Part shown: in pieces, positions 41,181-47,356 of the stretch
Layout: every line of letters begins with the position of its first letter
Numbering within the stretch: position 1 is the stretch's first letter
NCBI GenBank assembly: GCA_018240745.1
Contig: JAFEFF010000179.1
Span: 1-47,356 of the forward strand
Length of the DNA stretch: 47,356 nucleotides
Source: Pseudomonadota bacterium
Lineage (GTDB): Bacteria; Pseudomonadota; Alphaproteobacteria; Reyranellales; Reyranellaceae
Direction of reading: 5' to 3'
Position numbers and translations under genes: made by a program
The notes under the pieces: generated by a model
What the model was told of the DNA's origin: nothing
Databases searched by the model: none
What the model saw: the letters and a program-made list of their open reading frames with translations, nothing else

Positions 41181-42371
41181 ATGGCGGTCGGGTCTCTCGG
41201 CTCCTCGACGACACGGACCAAGGTTGCGCCGTGGAACGACCCGGTGATCCGCGGCTGGGTCTTCCAGATCGTGGTGGTCGGTCTGGTCGGGCTGCTGGCC
41301 TGGTTCCTGGTCAGCAACACGATCGAGAACCTGCAGCGCCAGAAGATCGCGTCGGGCTTCAGCTACCTCCATCGCGAGGCCGGGTTCGAGATCGGCGACA
41401 CCATGATCGCCTACTCGCCGGCCAGCACCTACGCGCGCGCGATCTTCGTCGGCATGCTGAACACGCTGAAGGTGGCGGTGATCGGCATCTTCCTGTCGAC
41501 CATCCTCGGCACCATGATCGGCGTCGGCCGGCTGTCGCCCAACTGGCTGCTCGCCAAGATCTGCGAGTGCTATGTCGAGATGTTCCGGAACGTGCCGCTG
41601 CTGCTGTGGCTGTTCCTGATCTACAAGCTGATCAGCGAGGCCTTCCCGGGCCCGCGCCAGGCGATCAACGTTCTCAACTCCTTCTTCCTCAGCAATCGCG
41701 GCCTCTATGCGCCGGTGCCGCTCGCCGACCCAACCTACCACTGGATGGGCATCGCCTTCCTGATCGGCGTCGTCGCAACCGTCTTCGTGAAGCGCTGGGC
41801 CAAGAAGCGGCAGGACGCGACCGGCCAGCCCTTTCCGACCATCAAGACGGGAATCGGCCTGATCGTCGGCCTGCCCGTGATCGTCTGGCTGCTGGGTGGG
41901 GCGCCGCACCACATGAGCTGGCCGCACCTCAAGGGCTTCAACTTCGACGGCGGCATCGTCATCCAGCCGGAATTCACCGCCCTGCTGATCGGCCTCGTGC
42001 TCTATACCTCGGCATTCGTCGCCGAAATCGTTCGTTCCGGCATCCTGGCCCTGCACAAGGGGCAGAGCGAGGCGGCGTCGGCGCTCGGCCTGTCGCGCGG
42101 CCAGGTGATGCGGCTGGTGCTGCTGCCGCAGGCGATGCGGCTGATCATACCGCCGATGACCAGCCAGTATCTCAACATCACCAAGAACAGCTCGCTGGCG
42201 ATCGCGATCGGCTATCCCGACCTGGTCGCGGCGGTGAACGTGACCATCAATCAGACCGGCCAGGCGATCGAGAACATCCTGATCATCATGGCGGCGTATC
42301 TCAGCGTCAGCCTGTCGATCTCGGCCTTCATGAACTGGTACAACAAACGCATCGCCCTGAGGGAGCGCTGA
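41181..42371 (+). CDS. aapQ: amino-acid ABC transporter permease (AapQ/BztB)
   Basis: A 396-residue inner-membrane permease, larger than typical HisM/GlnP (about 220-240), as in AapQ/BztB. The first helix is near residues 25-50, and an extra periplasmic segment and helices (GVVATVFVKRWAKKR, LIVGLPVIVWLLGG) precede the core. The EAA loop is EAASALGLSRGQVMRLVLLPQAMRLIIPPM. It pairs with aapM. Its stop is 1 bp from the aapM start. Ribosome site is weak (AAGGGGTAGAAAG). Confidence 0.94.
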   Translation: MAVGSLGSSTTRTKVAPWNDPVIRGWVFQIVVVGLVGLLAWFLVSNTIENLQRQKIASGFSYLHREAGFEIGDTMIAYSPASTYARAIFVGMLNTLKVAVIGIFLSTILGTMIGVGRLSPNWLLAKICECYVEMFRNVPLLLWLFLIYKLISEAFPGPRQAINVLNSFFLSNRGLYAPVPLADPTYHWMGIAFLIGVVATVFVKRWAKKRQDATGQPFPTIKTGIGLIVGLPVIVWLLGGAPHHMSWPHLKGFNFDGGIVIQPEFTALLIGLVLYTSAFVAEIVRSGILALHKGQSEAASALGLSRGQVMRLVLLPQAMRLIIPPMTSQYLNITKNSSLAIAIGYPDLVAAVNVTINQTGQAIENILIIMAAYLSVSLSISAFMNWYNKRIALRER

Positions 42372-42372
42372 C

Positions 42373-43653
42373 ATGACCGACGTCATGCCCGCCGGCGAGC
42401 GCCGGCAGCTTGCTCCCCCGACCGTCGAGACCGGCGTCTTCGGCTGGATGCGCAAGAACCTGTTCTCGAGCTGGGGCAACGGCATCACGACGATCGTGCT
42501 GATCGTCGTTGTCGCCTGGATCCTGTCGAACTTCCTGCACTGGGCGCTGTTCACCGCGACCTTCGACGCGAAGAGCGGCGCCGAGTGCCGCGGCCACGGC
42601 GCCTGCTGGGCGCTGATCCGCGAGAAGTACCGCTACATCTTCTTCGGCTCGTTCCCCTACGAGCAGCATTGGCGGCCGCTGTTCGCGGTCATCGCCATGC
42701 TGGCGATGCTGATCCTGAGCTCGGACCGGCGGATGTGGAACAAGCGCCTGATCGCCATCTGGGGCATCGGCAGCTTCATCACCTTCCTGCTGATGTTCGG
42801 CGAGATCAGCATCTCGATCAGCCTGATCCTGTTCATGGCGCTGGCCGTCGGCGGGCTCGGCATGATCCTGCGCGGCAGCATCGCGCCGCCGGCCGAGCTG
42901 AACGGCTGGCGCGCGCTCGCCGGCATCGGCGCGGTCGGCCTGGTTCTGCGCATGGTCGGCGTGCTGCCGGCCTGGGGCCTGGCGATCGCTCCGTTCAGCT
43001 ATGTCGAGACCGGCCTGTGGGGCGGCATTCCGGTGACGATGATCCTGGCCACCTACGGCCTCCTGTTCGCCTTCCCGTTCGGCATCCTGCTGGCGCTGGG
43101 CCGGCGCTCGAACCTGCCGCTGATCAAGGGCCTGTGCGTCGGATTCATCGAGCTGATCCGCGGCGTGCCGCTGATCAGCCTGCTGATCATGGCGTCGGTC
43201 ATGCTGCCGCTGTTCCTGCCCTCGGGCATGAACATCGACAAGTTCCTGCGCGCCCAGGTGGCGGTGATCCTGTTCGCCGGCGCCTACATCGCCGAGATCA
43301 TCCGCGGCGGCCTGCAGTCGCTGCCCAAGGGCCAGTTCGAGGCCGCCGACGCGGTGGGTCTCAACTACGTGCAGAAGACGACGCTGATCATCCTGCCCCA
43401 GGCTCTCAGAGTCGTGATCCCGCCGCTGATCAACACCTTCATCGGCTTCTTCAAGGACACCTCGCTGGTGCTGATCATCGGCATCTTCGACTTCCTGAAC
43501 ACCGCCAACCAGGCGCTGGTCGATCCCAACTGGGCAGGCTTCCCGGGCGAGGTCTACCTGTTCGCCGCCTTCGTCTATTTCTGCTTCTGCTACTCGATGT
43601 CGCGCTACTCCAAGTATCTCGAAATCGAGCTCAACAAGGGGACTCGCCGCTGA
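42373..43653 (+). CDS. aapM: amino-acid ABC transporter permease (AapM/BztC)
   Basis: A 426-residue permease. It has several early helices ([34 protein letters not shown]) and a long extra segment before the core, as in AapM/BztC. The EAA loop is [30 protein letters not shown]. The ATG lies 1 bp after aapQ's stop and its stop TGA overlaps the aapP start (TGATG), so the three genes are tightly coupled. Confidence 0.94.
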   Translation: MTDVMPAGERRQLAPPTVETGVFGWMRKNLFSSWGNGITTIVLIVVVAWILSNFLHWALFTATFDAKSGAECRGHGACWALIREKYRYIFFGSFPYEQHWRPLFAVIAMLAMLILSSDRRMWNKRLIAIWGIGSFITFLLMFGEISISISLILFMALAVGGLGMILRGSIAPPAELNGWRALAGIGAVGLVLRMVGVLPAWGLAIAPFSYVETGLWGGIPVTMILATYGLLFAFPFGILLALGRRSNLPLIKGLCVGFIELIRGVPLISLLIMASVMLPLFLPSGMNIDKFLRAQVAVILFAGAYIAEIIRGGLQSLPKGQFEAADAVGLNYVQKTTLIILPQALRVVIPPLINTFIGFFKDTSLVLIIGIFDFLNTANQALVDPNWAGFPGEVYLFAAFVYFCFCYSMSRYSKYLEIELNKGTRR

Positions 43654-44429
43654 TGGCCGCTTCAGCCCAACCCAAGCAAGACCTCTCGAACGCCCCGTCG
43701 GTGATCACGCTCAAGGCCGTGAACAAGTGGTACGGCCAGTTTCACGTGCTCTCCGACATCAACCTCGACGTCAAGCAGGGCGAGCGCATCGTCATCTGCG
43801 GTCCGTCGGGCTCGGGCAAGTCGACCCTGATCCGCTGCATCAACCGGCTGGAGGAGCATCAACAGGGCGACATCACGGTGCACGGCGTGACGCTCTCCAA
43901 CGACGTCAAGAACATCGAGGCGATCCGGCGCGAGGTCGGCATGGTGTTCCAGTCGTTCAACCTGTTCCCGCACCTCACCATCCTCGACAACCTCACCCTC
44001 GCGCCGATCTGGGTGAAGAAGATGCCGAAGAAGGACGCCGAGGAGATCGCCATGTCGCTGCTGAAGCGCGTGCGCATCCCCGAGCAGGCCAACAAGTACC
44101 CGGGCCAGCTTTCCGGCGGCCAGCAGCAGCGCGTTGCGATCGCCCGGGCGCTCGCGATGCGCCCGAAGATCATGCTGTTCGACGAGCCGACCTCGGCGCT
44201 CGATCCGGAGATGGTCAAGGAGGTGCTCGACGTCATGATCGAGCTGGCGCGCGAGGGCATGACCATGCTGTGCGTGACTCACGAGATGGGCTTCGCGAGA
44301 GCCGTCGCCGACCGCGTGATCTTCATGGACCGCGGCGAGATCGTCGAGCAGGACGAGCCGGAGGAATTCTTCGCCCATCCGAAGAACGAGCGCACCAAGA
44401 CCTTCCTCGGCCAGATCCTGCATCACTGA
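43653..44429 (+). CDS. aapP: amino-acid ABC transporter ATP-binding protein (AapP/GlnQ)
   Basis: A 258-residue ATPase of the polar amino-acid class. Walker [11 protein letters not shown]-loop [10 protein letters not shown], signature LSGGQQQR, Walker [13 protein letters not shown] and H-loop CVTHEMGF are all intact. It powers the AapQM permease. Its ATG overlaps the aapM stop by one base. The stop is followed at once by a family A palindrome, where the operon transcript probably ends. Confidence 0.96.
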   Translation: MAASAQPKQDLSNAPSVITLKAVNKWYGQFHVLSDINLDVKQGERIVICGPSGSGKSTLIRCINRLEEHQQGDITVHGVTLSNDVKNIEAIRREVGMVFQSFNLFPHLTILDNLTLAPIWVKKMPKKDAEEIAMSLLKRVRIPEQANKYPGQLSGGQQQRVAIARALAMRPKIMLFDEPTSALDPEMVKEVLDVMIELAREGMTMLCVTHEMGFARAVADRVIFMDRGEIVEQDEPEEFFAHPKNERTKTFLGQILHH

Positions 44430-44430
44430 T

Positions 44431-44492
44431 CATTGGACCGCGGACCTCCAGGTCCGCATCATGGGCCGAGCGGACCGGCAGGTCCGCGGTCC
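44431..44492. repeat. palindromic repeat, family A copy 3
   Basis: Perfect 13-bp arms at 44435-44447 and 44480-44492, starting with CATTGGACCGCGG just after the aapP stop codon. The outer frame matches copies 1 and 2 but the inner part differs. It abuts the rfbB ribosome site. Confidence 0.8.
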
Positions 44493-44502
44493 GGGAGAAA
44501 CA

Positions 44503-45573
44503 ATGAAGCTCCTGATCACCGGCGGCGCGGGGTTCATCGGCTCGGCCGTCGTGCGGCACGTCATCCGAACGACGGACTGGTCGGTCGCGAACGTCGACAA
44601 GCTCACCTACGCCGGCAACCTCGAATCTCTGGCCGAGGCGCGCACCAGCAACCGACATCGCCATTTCCAGGTCGACATCTGCGACCGCCCGGCGATCGAC
44701 GCGATCTTCGCCGAAGTCGGGCCCGACGCCGTCCTCCACCTCGCCGCCGAGAGCCACGTCGACCGCTCGATCGACGGCGCGGCGCCGTTCATCGAAACCA
44801 ACGTGCGCGGCACGTACACGATGCTCGAGTCGGCGCTTGCCTGGTGGCGCACGCTCGACCCGGACGCCCGCGCGCGATTCCGCTTCCAGCACATCTCGAC
44901 CGACGAGGTGTTCGGCTCGCTCGGCCCCGCGGAGAAAGGCGGCGGCCGGTTCACCGAGACCACGCCCTACGCACCGAACTCGCCCTACTCGGCGAGCAAG
45001 GCCGCGTCCGACCATCTGGTGCGCGCCTGGCACCACACCTACGGCCTGCCGGTGCTCACCACCAACTGCTCGAACAACTACGGTCCCTATCACTTTCCCG
45101 AGAAGCTGATCCCGTTGATCATCATCCGCGCATTGCGCGGCGAGCGCCTGCCGGTCTACGGGCGCGGCGAGAACGTGCGCGACTGGCTGCATGTCGAGGA
45201 CCATGCCGAGGCCCTGGTCACCGTGCTGACCCGGGGCAGGCCGGGCGAAACCTACAATGTCGGCGGCGACAGCGAGCGGCGGAACATCGACGTCGTGCGC
45301 GCGATCTGCCGGCTGCTCGACGAGATGCAGCCGGACAGCGCGCACCGGCCGCACGAGCGCCTGATCGAGTTCGTCACCGACCGGCCGGGTCATGACGCGC
45401 GCTATGCAATCGACGCCTCGAAGATCCGCAGCGAGCTCGGCTGGCGGCCACGCCACGATTTCGAACAGGGGTTGCGTGACACCGTTCGCTGGTTCCTCGA
45501 CCACAAGCCGTGGTGGGAACGCGTGATGAGCGGCGCTTATCGTGGCGAGCGCCTGGGCCTGGCCCGCGAATAG
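44503..45573 (+). CDS. rfbB: dTDP-glucose 4,6-dehydratase
   Basis: A 356-residue extended SDR. The NAD motif [11 protein letters not shown] is at the N-terminus, [12 protein letters not shown] is the conserved second motif, STDEVFG supplies the catalytic T-D-E and [15 protein letters not shown] the Y-x3-K pair. [15 protein letters not shown] is typical of RmlB. It makes dTDP-4-keto-6-deoxyglucose, on the way to rhamnose and other deoxysugars. The rfbA, rfbC and rfbD partners are not beside it. The ATG at 44503 has a GGGAGA ribosome site; an earlier ATG lies inside the palindrome. Confidence 0.95.
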   Translation: MKLLITGGAGFIGSAVVRHVIRTTDWSVANVDKLTYAGNLESLAEARTSNRHRHFQVDICDRPAIDAIFAEVGPDAVLHLAAESHVDRSIDGAAPFIETNVRGTYTMLESALAWWRTLDPDARARFRFQHISTDEVFGSLGPAEKGGGRFTETTPYAPNSPYSASKAASDHLVRAWHHTYGLPVLTTNCSNNYGPYHFPEKLIPLIIIRALRGERLPVYGRGENVRDWLHVEDHAEALVTVLTRGRPGETYNVGGDSERRNIDVVRAICRLLDEMQPDSAHRPHERLIEFVTDRPGHDARYAIDASKIRSELGWRPRHDFEQGLRDTVRWFLDHKPWWERVMSGAYRGERLGLARE

Positions 45574-45647
45574 CCACGGAAGCCCGGCAACCGTCGGGAG
45601 CCGCCTCCGTTGTCTCCGCGCCAAATCGGATCGAGGAGACACATCCC

Positions 45648-45806
45648 ATGCGCAGCCTGTTTGTCCTGGCCATCGCCGCGCTGTCGATCGCGGCCTGCAC
45701 CTATCGTACAGAGACCGTCGAGCACCAGTCGGCGTCCGGCCGTGCCGTCGTGACCGAGAGCTCGAGCATCGGCACCCCGATGGTCGTCGTGCACGATCAC
45801 GACTGA
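45648..45806 (+). CDS. small lipoprotein
   Basis: A 52-residue predicted lipoprotein. The N-terminus MRSLFVLAIAALSIAAC is a lipoprotein signal with the lipobox IAAC (Cys17), followed by a short polar tail ending HDHD. A GAGGAG ribosome site precedes the ATG. No domain is recognised. The 74-bp gap from rfbB holds nothing else, and co-transcription is possible. Confidence 0.72.
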   Translation: MRSLFVLAIAALSIAACTYRTETVEHQSASGRAVVTESSSIGTPMVVVHDHD

Positions 45807-45924
45807 TCGCAACGTCCTGCAAGTCGAGCCGAAGGGCGGGCCCGAGTGCCCGCCCTTCGATGTCTCAGCAAGATCACGCTCCTCGCGTGCCCGATTGTCC
45901 ATAGTCGCCGCAGGTGAGGAGACG

Positions 45925-46617
45925 ATGATGGACCGGACAGGAAGGTTGGGCGGGTCTGCCGAAATTGCCGACGCTGCCTTCCACGACTCCCTGAACCGCC
46001 TCTCGCTCCATCTCGCGACACGCCGACCGACGCACACATTGCCCGATCCGATGCCGCCGCACCGGCGGCTGCGGATCGCATGGCCGTATGTCGTGCTCAT
46101 CGCGATCGCCGTCGCCGGCGCCGCCGGCTACCCCTACTACGAGTGGCTCGTGCGGGATGACGCGCCGCGCCCTGCGGCTTCGAGGGTCGTGGCCCCGCCG
46201 CCCGCGCCCGTGCTCGCCGCGGTCACCGTGGCGGCGGAACCTGCACCGCCTCCACGGCCGCCCGAGCCGTCAGCCGAGGTCGATGCGCCCAAACCGATCG
46301 ATGTAGCCGCCGCAATTCCGGCACCGCCTCCGGCCGCGCCGCCGGTGACCGTGCCCGCGCCCGCCGACACGGCGAGCCCGCAGCCCGAGGTCGCGCTGAG
46401 CGGAGCAGAGATCGCCGAGATCCAGAAACGGCTGACATCGCTCGGCATCGATCCGGGGCCGATCGATGGTGTGGTCGGACCGCGAACGACCGCCAGCGTA
46501 CAAAGATACGAAGCGAAGATAGGCCATGCCGTGACGGGCAGAGCCGATCGGAGCTTGCTTGCCCTGCTGCGGCAGGATCCCGACGCATCGCCCAATCGCC
46601 AGGCGCGCGTTCGCTGA
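45925..46617 (+). CDS. peptidoglycan-binding domain membrane protein
   Basis: A 230-residue bitopic protein. About 55 cytoplasmic residues precede a membrane helix (WPYVVLIAIAVAGAAGYPYYEWL), then a Pro/Ala-rich linker of roughly 75 residues and a C-terminal PG_binding_1 domain, with EIQKRLTSLGIDPGPIDGVVGPRTTASVQRYE. The type-II orientation places the binding domain in the periplasm. It may anchor an envelope complex; no enzyme domain is present. A GGTGAGGAGA ribosome site supports the ATG at 45925; the next ATG is at 45928. Confidence 0.82.
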   Translation: MMDRTGRLGGSAEIADAAFHDSLNRLSLHLATRRPTHTLPDPMPPHRRLRIAWPYVVLIAIAVAGAAGYPYYEWLVRDDAPRPAASRVVAPPPAPVLAAVTVAAEPAPPPRPPEPSAEVDAPKPIDVAAAIPAPPPAAPPVTVPAPADTASPQPEVALSGAEIAEIQKRLTSLGIDPGPIDGVVGPRTTASVQRYEAKIGHAVTGRADRSLLALLRQDPDASPNRQARVR

Positions 46618-46649
46618 TTTACCGCTTCACGGGACTGTTCGCAGGTCGA

Positions 46650-47081
46650 TCAGACCTCGTTCGTCGCGCGCTGCAGGGCGCCGCGCGCCGCGACGACTGG
46701 CGCGACGCCGACTTTTTGCCGGTGATCGTCGATCGTGCGCAACAGCCATTCGAACTGGTCCTCGTCCACCGGCTTGCCGATCAGATGGGTGTTGCCGAGA
46801 GCCGCGACCTGCACCTTGATCGGAGGGCTGTCGGCGTAGGCGGTGCAGAACACGATCGGGACGTCGCTGCTCGCACGAATCAACCGTGCCGCATGCAGTC
46901 CACTATCGCGGCGGCCCAATCGGATATCCATGACGACAAGGTCCGGACGTTCGTCCTTGACCAGCACCATCGCGCCGATCTCGGTGTCAGCCGTCCCGAT
47001 GACCTGGTGCCCCCAATCCTCGAGCATCAAAGTGAGCGCCATCGCGAGGATCACCTCATCCTCGATGATCGCAATCTTCAC
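46650..47081 (-). CDS. single-domain response regulator
   Basis: A 143-residue receiver protein with E7-D8, phosphoacceptor D52 (VMDIRLGRRDSG), T80 (VFCTAYAD) and K103 (IGKPVDEDQF). It has no output domain, and the last 25 residues are a short tail. The pattern (EDEVILAMALTLMLEDWG) is typical of alphaproteobacterial receivers used in phosphorelays with HWE-type kinases. No kinase is adjacent. It converges with the peptidoglycan-binding gene. Confidence 0.9.
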   Translation of the reverse strand: MKIAIIEDEVILAMALTLMLEDWGHQVIGTADTEIGAMVLVKDERPDLVVMDIRLGRRDSGLHAARLIRASSDVPIVFCTAYADSPPIKVQVAALGNTHLIGKPVDEDQFEWLLRTIDDHRQKVGVAPVVAARGALQRATNEV

Positions 47082-47311
47082 GCCTTCCCCTCCGTCCTGT
47101 CGCGTTCACCATATGGATGGGTACACGGCATGACGCGTGATCAAACTGTGGCTCGGCGGTTTGGAAAGATCGCAGAGTTTCCGGGTACTTCTGCAAAAGC
47201 CCCGTCTTTCCGCGTTTTTCCGAACTGGTGCTCGATCTCGAATGCGCCGCGGCAAGTGGTTGCCCGGGCACAATCTGATCACAGACGCGCAGTTCGCGCG
47301 GGCAACGACGA

Positions 47312-47320
47312 TGTGGATAA
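47312..47320 (-). other. DnaA-box-like 9-mer
   Basis: TGTGGATAA again, the complement of TTATCCACA, in the gene-free stretch 47082-47356. No other feature was seen in that stretch. An isolated perfect match may be chance or a titration site. Confidence 0.3.
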
Positions 47321-47356
47321 CAGGTTGCGCGGCCACGATTAAGTCACAGGGCATGG

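Noticed and set aside
47082..47356. A gene starting at the right edge (ATG at 47353)
   Set aside because: Only a few bases remain, so nothing can be supported.

Overview
The window is a high-GC (roughly two-thirds GC) chromosomal segment with dense, mostly operonic genes. It looks alphaproteobacterial: an aapJ/Q/M/P-type amino-acid ABC transporter with large permeases, a DctP/Q/M TRAP transporter, the yajC-secD-secF-Mth938 gene order, many flavin and CoA-thioester catabolic enzymes, and several families of long intergenic palindromes. A soil or water Hyphomicrobiales/Rhodospirillales-like organism is my guess; the genus cannot be fixed from sequence alone. No rRNA, tRNA, CRISPR, insertion sequence or phage gene was seen.

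Layout. 1-5.9 kb: the 3' part of a very large histidine kinase with six GAF domains, a stand-alone receiver and a receiver-adenylate cyclase, then a TfoX-like gene. 6.5-9.2 kb (minus): two overlapping flavin monooxygenases. 9.3-11.3 kb: a DprE1/DprE2-like pair. 11.4-13.5 kb (minus): a luciferase-like flavin oxidoreductase coupled to an alpha/beta hydrolase. 13.6-19.3 kb: squalene/phytoene-synthase-like gene, minimal PuuD-like membrane protein, LysE exporter, Mth938 protein, secF, secD, yajC. 19.5-21.0 kb: a DUF815-type ATPase and a flavin-nucleotide-binding protein.

21.1-25.6 kb is the most interesting part. A MarR regulator coupled to a PaaI-type thioesterase is followed, after a decayed autotransporter remnant and a long palindrome, by an operon of ferredoxin-reductase, SDR and a single PaaA/PaaC-type diiron oxygenase. 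A 15-bp inverted repeat (GTTTG-N5-CAAAC) lies 23 bp before the MarR start and 25 bp before the reductase start. A near copy lies 13 kb away in the 39-bp gap between a pirin gene and an acyl-CoA-ligase-like gene. I propose one regulon for CoA-thioester ring oxygenation: ligation to CoA, epoxidation or hydroxylation, dehydrogenation, hydrolysis, and thioesterase rescue.

25.7-33.3 kb: an unknown protein, an alpha/beta hydrolase, an M81 metallopeptidase, an orphan peptide-type ABC binding protein and a complete TRAP transporter. 33.3-34.1 kb: almost gene-free, with a broken small membrane ORF and a phased short-repeat array. 34.1-37.8 kb: pirin, acyl-CoA-ligase-like gene and an M23 peptidase. 37.9-44.4 kb: amino-acid ABC transporter with three tandem binding proteins of identical length. 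44.5-47.1 kb: rfbB, a small lipoprotein, a peptidoglycan-binding membrane protein and a receiver protein.
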